Source: Candidatus Ideonella esbjergensis (GTDB lineage: Bacteria; Pseudomonadota; Gammaproteobacteria; Burkholderiales; Burkholderiaceae_C). Taken from it: DNA of 64,000 nucleotides. A program made the position numbers and the translations under genes. The stretch lies in assembly GCA_016710065.1 (NCBI GenBank), contig JADJLP010000001.1, positions 372,001 to 436,000 of the forward strand, read 5' to 3'. The notes beneath the pieces are model-generated. The model had not been told where the DNA came from. It saw only the letters and a program-made list of their open reading frames with translations, and ran no database searches. Shown here piece after piece: positions 52,362 through 60,567 of the stretch (position 1 is the first letter of the stretch; the number at the start of each line of letters is the position of its first letter).

Positions 52362-53168
52362 ATGACCACCTCCCACCCGCCGCGCGAAACGCGCATCGCC
52401 CTGCTGATTGATGCCGACAACTCGCCGGCCAAGAAGATCGACCTGATCCTGGCCGAACTGGCCAAGCTGGGCGTTGCCAACATCCGCCGCGCCTACGGCA
52501 ACTGGAAGAAGAACGAGCTGAAGGGCTGGGAAGAGGTGCTGCACGAGTGTGCCATCCGCCCCATCCAGCAGTTCGACGTGAGCAAGGGCAAGAACGCCAC
52601 CGACATGCTCATCGCCATCGACGCGCTGGACCTGCTCTACACCGACCGGCCCGATGCGTTTGGCATCGTCAGCTCTGACGCCGACTTCACGCCGCTGGTG
52701 ATGCATCTGCGCGCCAAGGGTGCCACCGTCTACGGTTTTGGCGCCAAGAAGACCCCGGCGCCCTTCGTGGCAGCCTGCTCGCGCTTTTTGTTCCTGGAGT
52801 CGCTGGGCGAGGACGAGGCCGAGCCCGAGGTGGAGGGGGTGCCGGAGAGCAGCGCCAAGCCCTCGGCCCGCAAGCCGCGCACCGCCGCGAAGAAGAAGCC
52901 CGAAGCCACCGACCTCAAGCGCGACGCGCGCCTGGTGAGCCTGCTGCGCAATGCGGTGGAAGCGGCGGCGGGCGATGACGGCTGGAGCAACCTGAGCGCG
53001 GTGCGCACCCAGATCGACAACCAGGCGCCGTTCGACCCGCGCAACCACGGCTTCAAGAAGTTCAGCGACCTGATCGACGCCATCGGCCTGTTCGACACCG
53101 AGCGCCGTGGCCAGAACCTGTACGTGCGCGACAAGCGCCAGGCCCGGGGCGCCGGGCGCGGCGCTTGA
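52362..53168 (+). CDS. NYN (PIN-like) domain protein with C-terminal LOTUS/OST-HTH domain
   Basis: 268 residues. Residues 10-150 form a NYN nuclease-like fold with acidic residues in LLIDADNSPAK, KNATDMLIAIDALDL and FGIVSSDADFTPLV. After a Lys/Ala linker, residues 188-260 (LLRNAVEAAAGDDGWSNLSA, FKKFSDLIDAIGLFD) match the OST-HTH/LOTUS RNA-binding fold. Probably an RNA-cleaving or RNA-binding protein; target unknown. Confidence 0.85.
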   Translation: MTTSHPPRETRIALLIDADNSPAKKIDLILAELAKLGVANIRRAYGNWKKNELKGWEEVLHECAIRPIQQFDVSKGKNATDMLIAIDALDLLYTDRPDAFGIVSSDADFTPLVMHLRAKGATVYGFGAKKTPAPFVAACSRFLFLESLGEDEAEPEVEGVPESSAKPSARKPRTAAKKKPEATDLKRDARLVSLLRNAVEAAAGDDGWSNLSAVRTQIDNQAPFDPRNHGFKKFSDLIDAIGLFDTERRGQNLYVRDKRQARGAGRGA

Positions 53169-53182
53169 GAGCACCGCCCTTT

Positions 53183-53230
53183 GTCATTCCCGCCCCGCGC
53201 CTTCGCGGGGGCAGGCTCTGCGGGAATGAC
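53183..53230. repeat. Nested palindromic repeat, long variant of the 25-bp family
   Basis: Outer arms GTCATTCCCGC (53183-53193) and GCGGGAATGAC (53220-53230) enclose an inner hairpin CCCCGCGCCTTCGCGGGG (53193-53210). The same structure recurs inverted at 61939-61986. It sits between the convergent NYN and cysK genes, where it could terminate both. Confidence 0.8.
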
Positions 53231-53247
53231 GGCTGTGCGTGGCGCCA

Positions 53248-54168
53248 TCACTCCGTCGGCAAAAAACCCTCGATCGAGAGGTAGCGCTCGCCAGTGTCGT
53301 AGTTGAACCCCAGCACCTTCGAGCCGGCGGGCAGTTCGGGCAGCTTGAGCGCAATGGCGGCCAGCGTGGCGCCGCTGGAGATGCCCACCAGCAGGCCTTC
53401 CTCGCGGGCCGAGCGGCGGGCGTACTCGCGGGCCGGCTCGGCGTCGACCTGAATCACACCATCGAGCAACTCGGTCTTCAGGTTCTTGGGGATGAAGCCC
53501 GCGCCAATGCCCTGGATGGGGTGGGGCGAGGGCGCACCACCAGAGATCACCGGCGAAGCGGCGGGCTCCACCGCAAACACCTTCAGCTTCGGCCAGCGCG
53601 CCTTGAGCACGGTGGCCACGCCTGAGAGGTGGCCGCCGGTTCCCACGCCGGTGATGATGGCGTCCAGGCCTTCGGGGAAGTCGGCGGCGATTTCTTCGGC
53701 CGTGGTGCGCACGTGCACGTCGATGTTGGCCGGGTTCTCGAACTGCTGCGGCATCCAGCCGCCCGGCGTGGTAGCCACCAGTTCCTCGGCCTTGGCGATG
53801 GCGCCCTTCATGCCCTTCTCTCGCGGGGTGAGCACGAAGCTGGCGCCATAGGCCAGCATCAGGCGGCGGCGCTCCACGCTCATGCTGTCGGGCATCACCA
53901 GCACCAGCTTGTAGCCCTTCACTGCGGCCACCATGGCCAGGCCCACGCCGGTGTTGCCCGAGGTGGGTTCGATGATGGTGCCGCCGGTTTTCAGTTGACC
54001 GCTGGCCTCTGCCGCTTCCACCATGGCCAGCCCGATGCGGTCTTTGATGGAGCCGCCCGGGTTGCTGCGCTCGGACTTGACCCACACCTGGTGCGTGTTG
54101 CCGAACAAGCGGTTGATGCGGATGTGCGGGGTGTTGCCGATGGTGGCAAGAACGTCGTTGGCTTTCAT
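53248..54168 (-). CDS. cysK: Cysteine synthase (O-acetylserine sulfhydrylase)
   Basis: 306 residues, PLP fold type II. Lys42 in NPGGSIKDR binds PLP; EPTSGNTGVGLAM and the glycine loop GVGTGGHLSG bind substrate and phosphate. ISSGAT lies near the C-terminus. It makes cysteine from O-acetylserine and sulfide. Normal length for CysK. Confidence 0.94.
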   Translation of the reverse strand: MKANDVLATIGNTPHIRINRLFGNTHQVWVKSERSNPGGSIKDRIGLAMVEAAEASGQLKTGGTIIEPTSGNTGVGLAMVAAVKGYKLVLVMPDSMSVERRRLMLAYGASFVLTPREKGMKGAIAKAEELVATTPGGWMPQQFENPANIDVHVRTTAEEIAADFPEGLDAIITGVGTGGHLSGVATVLKARWPKLKVFAVEPAASPVISGGAPSPHPIQGIGAGFIPKNLKTELLDGVIQVDAEPAREYARRSAREEGLLVGISSGATLAAIALKLPELPAGSKVLGFNYDTGERYLSIEGFLPTE

Positions 54169-54290
54169 GTGCTTCGCTCCAAAAACTGCAATGAGGGGCA
54201 GGGCGCCGATGATGCCGCAAGGCCGCCGGCTTGTCGCCCATAAGCATGGTCGCCAAAGTTATAAGGGTCTGCATGGGACAATGCCAATGT

Positions 54291-54617
54291 GAAGCAGACC
54301 AGACCGTCGCTGGTGCAACCGCCGAAAGGCCGCACTGGAGGAAGGTCCGGACTGCACAGAGCAGCGTAGCGGGTAACGCCCGTCCACCGCGAGGTGCGGA
54401 TCAGAGCCACAGAGACGAGCCGGTTAAGTCCGGAGTGAAACGCGGCAATCTCTACGCGCAGCAACACCAAATAGGCCAGCATTGAGGCGGCTCGCTGAGC
54501 TGGCGGGTAGGTGGCATCGAGCCAGGGTGGCAACATCCCGGCCCAGAGGAATGGCGGTCACGGTGGGCCCTCGCAAGAGGTGTCCATTGCACAGAATCCG
54601 GCCTATCGGTCTGCTTC
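54291..54617 (+). ncRNA. rnpB: RNase P RNA (bacterial type A)
   Basis: The ends GAAGCAGACC (54291-54300) and GGTCTGCTTC (54608-54617) form a perfect 10-bp P1 helix. Inside are the universally conserved GGAGGAAGGTCCGGACT and CACAGAGCAG, and near the 3' end ACAGAATCCGGCCTATCGG. Length of about 327 nt fits type A RNase P RNA, which cleaves tRNA leaders. It lies just upstream of the Bcr/CflA gene on the same strand. Confidence 0.96.
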
Positions 54618-54645
54618 ACACTTTATTCAGAACGACCTCTTCACC

Positions 54646-55863
54646 ATGAATCCCGAAGCATCGCGCGTGTGGCGCGGCCCGCACTGGATGCTGGCCGCCC
54701 TGCTGGCCTGCCTGAGCATGCTGGGGCCGTTCTCCATCGACACCTATCTGCCGGCCTTCACCGGCATCGCGGCGTCGCTGGGCGCCACGCCGGTGGAAAT
54801 GCAGCAGACGCTCTCGGCCTACCTGCTGGGCTTTGCGGTGATGAACCTGTTTCACGGCGCCCTGGCCGACAGCTTCGGCCGCCGGCCGGTGGTGCTGGGC
54901 GGGCTGGCGCTGTTCACGCTGGCCTCGGTGGGCTGTGCGCTGAGCCAGAGTATCGGCATGCTGGTGTTCTTCCGCGCGGTGCAGGGCATGTCGGCCGGCG
55001 CGGGCATGGTGGTGTCGCGGGCCATCATCCGCGACCTGTTCCGACCCGACCAGGCCCAGAAGGTGATGTCGCAGGTCACCATCTACTTCGGCGTGGCGCC
55101 GGCCATCGCGCCCATCATCGGCGGCTTCCTGTTCGTGCACGCGGGCTGGCACGCCATCTTCTGGTTCCTGGTGGGCGTGGGCGTGGTGCTGGGGCTCACC
55201 ATGTGGCGCATGCTGCCCGAGAGCCTGCACCCCACGCAGGTGCAGCGCTTTCACGCCCGGCCGCTGCTGCAGGGCTATGCGCAGATGGCGGGCAGCCCGG
55301 TGTTCATCGCGCTGGCCTTGGCGTCGGGTGTACCTTTCAATGGCATGTTTTTGTACGTGCTCTCGGCGCCGGTGTTTCTGGGCGAGCATCTGCAGCTGGG
55401 GCCCACACAGTTCTTCTGGTTCTTCATGGCCACCATCGGCGGGATCATGGCCGGCGCTGGCTGGTCGGGCCGGCTGGCGGGCCAGTTGCCGCCGCAGCGC
55501 CAAATTCGGCGCGGCTTTCGCATCATGGGCACGGTGTCGGTGGCCAACGTGCTGCTCAACCTGTGGTTGCCGCCCAGCCCGTTCTGGGCCATCCCTGTCC
55601 TGGCGCTGTTTGCGTTCGGCTGGGCGCTGATGGTGCCGGTGGTGACGCTGATGCTGCTCGACCGCGTGCCCGAGCGGCGCGGCATGGCGTCCAGCTTGCA
55701 GGCCTGCCTGGGCAGCGTGGCCAATGCGCTGGTGGCCGGGCTGATCGCGCCGCTGGTGATGCATTCCACCGTGGCGCTGGCGGTGTCCTCGTTGTTGATG
55801 CTGGGCCTGGGCCTGGCCTCGTGGGCCTGGGTGCAGCCCCGGCTGGGCGTGCCGCCAGCCTGA
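54646..55863 (+). CDS. Bcr/CflA family MFS drug exporter
   Basis: 405 residues with twelve predicted helices and the family motifs MLGPFSIDTYLPAFTGIA, the loop ADSFGRRPVVLGG, and RAVQGMSAGAGMVVSRAIIRD. Bcr/CflA exporters expel bicyclomycin, chloramphenicol or cysteine. ATG 54646 is 29 bases beyond rnpB; longer readings would overlap the RNA gene. Confidence 0.9.
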   Translation: MNPEASRVWRGPHWMLAALLACLSMLGPFSIDTYLPAFTGIAASLGATPVEMQQTLSAYLLGFAVMNLFHGALADSFGRRPVVLGGLALFTLASVGCALSQSIGMLVFFRAVQGMSAGAGMVVSRAIIRDLFRPDQAQKVMSQVTIYFGVAPAIAPIIGGFLFVHAGWHAIFWFLVGVGVVLGLTMWRMLPESLHPTQVQRFHARPLLQGYAQMAGSPVFIALALASGVPFNGMFLYVLSAPVFLGEHLQLGPTQFFWFFMATIGGIMAGAGWSGRLAGQLPPQRQIRRGFRIMGTVSVANVLLNLWLPPSPFWAIPVLALFAFGWALMVPVVTLMLLDRVPERRGMASSLQACLGSVANALVAGLIAPLVMHSTVALAVSSLLMLGLGLASWAWVQPRLGVPPA

Positions 55864-55939
55864 CGCAGCCGAAACTCAAGCCCATGGCAGGGGCGGCCGA
55901 TAACTACGGCGACGACCCAGCTTTTCGCCCGGAGTTTCC

Positions 55940-57022
55940 ATGCGCAGCCTGCCCCAACCCTACGCCCTCACCACCCTGGCCCTGGTGGCCAGCCTGAGCC
56001 TGCCAGCCTTTGCCAACGGCGGCGGACACGACGCGGCACCGGCCGTCGTCGCCAAGCCAGCCGTGCCCAGCAAAGAAAGCCTGCGCGAGGACGCCAAAGC
56101 CGCCAAGGCCGGCGCCACCGACCCCATGGACGCGCTCCGCCAGAAGCTGGCCGAACGATTGGGGGCCTCCAAACCTGCTGACAGCCGCAGCCCCAACGTG
56201 ATGCGCGTGGTGGGCAAATCGGCCGAGGCCGCCGACGCCCACGGCGCGCGCGCCACCGTGTCCAAGCATGCCGCGCCCAAGCCGCATGGCGCGGCCGCCG
56301 GCCACGGCCCATCGCCTGCGGCGGCGGGCCTGCACCCGGGCGCGCACGATACGCACTGGGACTACGTGGGCGAGAACGGCCCCGAGGCCTGGGGCAAGAT
56401 GAAGCCCGAATTTGGCACCTGCGCCACCGGCCAGCGCCAGAGCCCCATCGACATCCGCGACGGCATCGCCGTGCAGTTGCAGCCCATCGAGTTCGAGTAC
56501 CACGCCAGCAGTTTCTCGGTCATCGACAACGGCCACACCATCCAGGTGAACCTGGGTGCCGGCAATGCCATCAGCGTGGGCGGCAAGCGCTTTGACTTGC
56601 TGCAGTTCCACTTCCACCGACCGTCGGAAGAGCGCATCAATGGCCGCCAGTTCGACATGGTGGTGCACATGGTGCACAAGGACCCCGAAGGCAAACTGGC
56701 CGTGGTGGCCGTGCTGCTGGACCGCGGCAGCGCGCAGCCGGTGATTCAGACTGTGTGGAATGCGCTGCCGCTGGAAAAGGGTGAGGCCGTGCCCGCCCCC
56801 ACGCAGATCGACGTGGCCCAGTTGCTGCCCGAAGATCGCCGCTACTACACCTACATGGGCTCGCTCACCACGCCGCCCTGCAGCGAAGGCGTGCTGTGGA
56901 TGGTGATGAAGCAGCCGGTGGCGCTCTCACCCAGCCAGATCGGCATCTTTGCCCGCCTGTACCCCATGAACGCCCGCCCGATCCAGAAGGTGTCGGGGCG
57001 GATGATCAAAGAGTCGAACTGA
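55940..57022 (+). CDS. Periplasmic alpha-carbonic anhydrase
   Basis: 360 residues: signal peptide ending SLPAFA, an Ala/Lys/His-rich extension to about residue 135, then the alpha-CA domain (HWDYVGENGPEAWG, QRQSPIDIRDG). Zinc His residues are in LLQFHFHRPSEE and MVVHMVHK, and the late motif is MGSLTTPPCSEGVLWMV. It interconverts CO2 and bicarbonate in the periplasm. The extension is longer than in most bacterial alpha-CAs. Confidence 0.92.
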   Translation: MRSLPQPYALTTLALVASLSLPAFANGGGHDAAPAVVAKPAVPSKESLREDAKAAKAGATDPMDALRQKLAERLGASKPADSRSPNVMRVVGKSAEAADAHGARATVSKHAAPKPHGAAAGHGPSPAAAGLHPGAHDTHWDYVGENGPEAWGKMKPEFGTCATGQRQSPIDIRDGIAVQLQPIEFEYHASSFSVIDNGHTIQVNLGAGNAISVGGKRFDLLQFHFHRPSEERINGRQFDMVVHMVHKDPEGKLAVVAVLLDRGSAQPVIQTVWNALPLEKGEAVPAPTQIDVAQLLPEDRRYYTYMGSLTTPPCSEGVLWMVMKQPVALSPSQIGIFARLYPMNARPIQKVSGRMIKESN

Positions 57023-57072
57023 TCGCATGGCGCCTCGCGGCGCCAGCCGGTCATTCCCGCAGCCCCCCTTCC

Positions 57073-57430
57073 GTCATTCCCGCGAAGGCGGGAATCCATG
57101 TTCCTGGTGTTCCGTACGGCGCAGCAAAGGCCTGGGCGGGCAGGCCGCGCCGCTCAAAAGCAGCGGTCGGCGCAAGGCGCCGACTGCGCTCCAGTGCTCG
57201 GTCCTGTGGCGCGCCGCGTAACTCACTGCTCTCGCTGCGCTCGTTTCGCTCAGACAAGATGCGGCAAGCATGTTGTGAAAGCGTGCTGCGCACGCCACAT
57301 GCCCGAGCACCGCAGCGCAGTCGGCGAAGCCGACCGCTACTTTTGAGCGCCGCGGCCTGCCCGCCCAGACCTTTGCCAACCACCCACGTATCAACGCGAA
57401 CGCCTGGATTCCCGCCTTCGCGGGAATGAC
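57073..57430. mobile_element. 358-bp palindromic MITE-like element
   Basis: Identical 25-bp ends in inverted orientation: 57073-57097 (GTCATTCCCGCGAAGG...) and 57406-57430. Inside, about 75 bp at 57125-57200 (CAAAGGCCTGGGCGGGCAGG ... GCGGTCGG) is an imperfect inverted match to 57303-57375 (...CGACCGCTACTTTTGAGCG ... CCCAGACCTTTG). No gene is credible within it. The layout is that of a non-autonomous palindromic element (MITE or REP composite). This accounts for nearly all of the 427-base gap between the carbonic anhydrase and the glk fusion. A half copy GTCATTCCCGC lies at 57050-57060. Confidence 0.7.
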
Positions 57431-57449
57431 GGCAATGCGCCGCGAGCCG

Positions 57450-59327
57450 TCAGCGACTGTGCGTCGTCAACCTGGCCAGCGGCGTTGACGCACTCACCCC
57501 CGGCGCTACGCGGCGTTTACCTGGCGTGAGTACTGCAGGTTGCCCTGGGTTGCCGTCGGGCCCGCCCTGGCGGCGCATGGCCACGCCCACGGCCAGGATG
57601 TCGATCACCAGCAAATGCAGGATGCGGCTGATCATGGGCACGTGGGTGGTGACGTCTTCCTCGTGGTCGACGATCAGCAAGGCGTCGGCCTTGCGCGCCA
57701 AAGGCGATTGGCTGGCGGTGATGGCCACCACCGCCGCACCGCGCGCCTTGGCCTTCTCCACCACCTCCAGCAGTTCGGGCACCTTGCCGCTGTTGCTGAT
57801 CACCACCACCACGTCCTTGGGGCCCAGCACGGACGCCGAGAGCACCTGCAAACGCGGGTCGGTGCAGACCGAGCAGCTGATGCCAAAGCGCAGGAACTTG
57901 AACTGCGCGTCCTGCGCCACCGGGCCGAAGTGGCCGCTGGCGTGGAACTCGATGCGGTTGGCACCGTTCAGCAGCTCGATGGCGCGGGCGATGCTGTCGC
58001 GGTTGAGCTGGTCGCGCACCTGCAGGATGGCCGAGGCGGTGTTGCCCAGCACCTTCGCGCCCAGCTCCACCACGCCGTCGGCATGCGTCACCTGCGTGTG
58101 GGTGACGGGGATGGTGCCCGTGAGCCCCGAGGCCAGGCGCAGCTTGAAATCGGAGAGGCCCTCGCAGCCCAGCGAGCGGCAGAAGCGGATGACCGTGGGC
58201 TGGCTCACCTCGGCGGCACGGGCAATCTCGGCAATCGGGTCGTTCAGCGCCGAGCGCGGTTGCGCCAGCACATGCGTGGCCACGCGGCGCTCGGCGGGCG
58301 AGAGGCCAGGCAGGGCGCGCCGTATCTGCTCCAGGATGGCGCTGGCCGGTGAGGTTTCCAGCGTGCGCAACTGTGCTTCCAGGATGGCCGACGCACCCAC
58401 GAAAGTGGCGTTGGGCGCGGTGACCACATAGGTGGGGATGACGCGCACGTAGTCGCTGAAGCGGCCCTTGTCTTCAAAGCGGGCGCGGAACGGCGAGCGG
58501 TCGAAGTACTCGCCCAGGCGCGGCACGATGCCGCCGCCGATGTAGATGCCGCCAAACGCGCCCAGCGTGACGGCCAGGTTGCCGGCCGTGGTGCCCAGCA
58601 CGCCGCAAAACGTGTCCAGCGTGTCCATGCACACAGGGTCGGCGCCAGCCAGCGCGCGCTGGGTGATGTCGGGGGCCGAGAGCGCCTCAGCCGGTTTGCC
58701 GGCGTACTCGGCCAGCGCGCGGTACATCAGCTCCAGGCCCGAGCCCGAGAGCAGGCGCTCGAACGACACGTGCGGGTACTGCTTCCACGCATAGCGCAGG
58801 ATGGCCACCTCGCGCTCGTCGTGCGGCGCAAAGCTGGTGTGGCCGCCCTCGGTGCCCAGCGCCACCCAGCCGTCGGCGGCCGGGATCAGGCCCGAGACGC
58901 CCAGGCCACTGCCCGAGCCCAGCACGCCGATCACGCTGGGCTCGCGCGGGGTTCCTGCACCCACCTGGCGGCGTTGATCCGCCGTGAGCCTGGGCAGGGC
59001 CATGGCCAGCGCGGTGAAGTCGTTCACCACCACCAGGGTGTCCAGCCCCAGGCGCTCGCGCATCTGCTCGATGCTGAACTGCCAGTGGTAGTTCGTCATG
59101 CGCACCATGTCGCCTTCCACCGGGTTGGCGATGGCGATGGCCGCGTGCTGCAGGGCCAGCTTGGGCAGGCCGCCCAGGTAGGCCGTGATGGCGGCGTGAA
59201 AGTCGGCGTGATCGGCACAGCGCAGCGAGGCGGCGTGCTCGAAGCGGCCCAGCGCCGTTTCCACCGCAAAACGCGCATAGGTGCCGCCAATGTCGGCGAT
59301 CAAGCGGGGGTGGTCGAAAGGGGTCAT
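57450..59327 (-). CDS. Glucokinase fused to an RpiR/HexR-type SIS-domain regulator
   Basis: 625 residues. Residues 1 to about 330 are a glucokinase (RLIADIGGTYARFAVE, LGSGSGLGVSGL, GTEGGHTSFAPHDE, GGIYIGGGIVPRLG). Residues 335-410 form an RpiR-type helix-turn-helix (IARAAEVSQPTVIRFCRSLG). About 440-570 is a SIS sugar-phosphate domain (GANRIEFHASGHFGPVAQDA, VVVVISNSGKVPELLEVVEK). Such bifunctional proteins are known in Burkholderiales. The regulator half likely senses a phosphorylated sugar such as KDPG, as HexR does. It is divergent from a second, single-domain glucokinase with HexR-like sites between. Confidence 0.93.
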   Translation of the reverse strand: MTPFDHPRLIADIGGTYARFAVETALGRFEHAASLRCADHADFHAAITAYLGGLPKLALQHAAIAIANPVEGDMVRMTNYHWQFSIEQMRERLGLDTLVVVNDFTALAMALPRLTADQRRQVGAGTPREPSVIGVLGSGSGLGVSGLIPAADGWVALGTEGGHTSFAPHDEREVAILRYAWKQYPHVSFERLLSGSGLELMYRALAEYAGKPAEALSAPDITQRALAGADPVCMDTLDTFCGVLGTTAGNLAVTLGAFGGIYIGGGIVPRLGEYFDRSPFRARFEDKGRFSDYVRVIPTYVVTAPNATFVGASAILEAQLRTLETSPASAILEQIRRALPGLSPAERRVATHVLAQPRSALNDPIAEIARAAEVSQPTVIRFCRSLGCEGLSDFKLRLASGLTGTIPVTHTQVTHADGVVELGAKVLGNTASAILQVRDQLNRDSIARAIELLNGANRIEFHASGHFGPVAQDAQFKFLRFGISCSVCTDPRLQVLSASVLGPKDVVVVISNSGKVPELLEVVEKAKARGAAVVAITASQSPLARKADALLIVDHEEDVTTHVPMISRILHLLVIDILAVGVAMRRQGGPDGNPGQPAVLTPGKRRVAPGVSASTPLARLTTHSR

Positions 59328-59432
59328 GCGCGGCGGTGGCTTGAAACCTGCAAGGTGGGTGGCGGTATTGTGAACCAGCCCTGCGCGGCTGCCCCTGGCT
59401 TGGAATTCGGGTTCTTGACGATGAAAATATGG

Positions 59433-59447
59433 CGTAACTTGACTACA
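59433..59447. promoter_or_regulatory. HexR-like operator 1
   Basis: On the minus strand TGTAGTCAAGTTACG, which fits the recalled HexR palindrome TGTARTnnnnYTACA at nine of the ten defined positions. It lies 106 bases before the fusion gene's start, in the divergent glucokinase promoter region. Confidence 0.55.
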
Positions 59448-59532
59448 TTAGCGGTTCTTCAAGCGTGCCAGATCAAGCTTCTGTCGCTGTTTACACGAGG
59501 AAAAGACATTCAATGAGCAGGGAACGGGACTG

Positions 59533-59547
59533 TGTAGTTTTGCTAAA
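59533..59547. promoter_or_regulatory. HexR-like operator 2
   Basis: TGTAGTTTTGCTAAA, also one mismatch from the defined positions of TGTARTnnnnYTACA. It ends 25 bases before the second glucokinase's start, a position where binding would repress it. Confidence 0.5.
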
Positions 59548-59571
59548 GCGGCCGGCGCCGAGGGCAAGGCC

Positions 59572-60567
59572 ATGACCGGGATGGTTGAGCACCGCGCCAG
59601 CCTGCCCTGGCTGGTGGCCGACATCGGCGGCACCAATGCCCGGCTGGGCCTGGTCACCGAGCCTGGCGGCCCGGTGCAGCATGTGCGCAAACTGCCGGTG
59701 GCCGACCACGCCCGCCCCGAATTGGCGGTGCAGGCCTATCTGGCTGAAGAAGCCGGCCTGCAAGGCGCCGCCTACCGGGCGCCGCGCCGCGCCGCGCTGG
59801 CCGTGGCCACGGCGGTGGGGCAAGACGAAATCGCCTTCACCAACAGCCACTGGCGTTTCTCATGCGCAGGTTTGCAGGCGGCCCTGGGCCTGGACCGCCT
59901 GCTGGTGCTGAACGACTTTGAAGCACTGGCCCTCTCGCTGCCACGCCTGTCGCCAGCCCAGCTGCAGCCGCATGGCGCGCTGCCCCAGGCCGAAGGCACG
60001 CTGGCCGTGATTGGCCCGGGCACCGGGCTGGGCGTGGGCGGCGTGGTGCAAACCCGCCACGGCTGGCAGGCGCTGTCGGGCGAGGGCGGCCATGCCACGC
60101 TCGCCCCCACCGACGAGTTCGAGAGCCAGGTGCTGGTGCAGGCCCGCCAGGCCCATGCCCATGTGTCGGCCGAGCGGCTGTTGTCGGGCATCGGCCTGCC
60201 GGTGTTGCACCGGGCGGTGGCGCGCACCATGGCCATGCCCGCAGACGAGCTCACCGCCGAGCAGATCGTGGAGCGCGGGCTGAGCCAGAGCGATGCGGTG
60301 TGTTCGCGCACGCTCGACACCTTCTGTGCGCTGCTCGGCAGCTTTGCCGGCAATGTGGCGCTCACGCTGGGTGCGCGCGGCGGCGTCTACATTGGCGGTG
60401 GCATCGTGCCGCGGCTGGGCGAGCGCTTCTTTGCCTCGCGCTTCCGCGAATGCTTCGAGGCCAAGGGCCGTTTCCAGGGCTACCTGCAGGCCATTCCCAC
60501 CGCGCTCATCACCGACACGCTGGCCGCACTCACCGGCGCCGCCTTCGCCATCGAACAGGATCTTTGA
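59572..60567 (+). CDS. glk: Glucokinase, second copy
   Basis: 331 residues with the ATP and sugar motifs VADIGGTNARLGLV, VIGPGTGLGVGG, SGEGGHATLAPTDE, LSGIGLPVLHRAV and GGVYIGGGIVPRLG. It phosphorylates glucose to glucose 6-phosphate. It is similar to, but shorter than, the divergent fusion's kinase half. ATG 59572 follows GAGGG; ATG 59581 is possible. The stop overlaps the MATE start by one base. Confidence 0.92.
   Translation: MTGMVEHRASLPWLVADIGGTNARLGLVTEPGGPVQHVRKLPVADHARPELAVQAYLAEEAGLQGAAYRAPRRAALAVATAVGQDEIAFTNSHWRFSCAGLQAALGLDRLLVLNDFEALALSLPRLSPAQLQPHGALPQAEGTLAVIGPGTGLGVGGVVQTRHGWQALSGEGGHATLAPTDEFESQVLVQARQAHAHVSAERLLSGIGLPVLHRAVARTMAMPADELTAEQIVERGLSQSDAVCSRTLDTFCALLGSFAGNVALTLGARGGVYIGGGIVPRLGERFFASRFRECFEAKGRFQGYLQAIPTALITDTLAALTGAAFAIEQDL

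Noticed and set aside
54511..54645. N-terminal extension of the Bcr/CflA exporter
   Set aside because: It would lie inside the RNase P RNA gene; ATG 54646 starts at the first membrane-proximal sequence.
57023..57449. Several short open frames downstream of the carbonic anhydrase
   Set aside because: They are read from the two arms of the palindromic element and give similar Arg-rich products on both strands.
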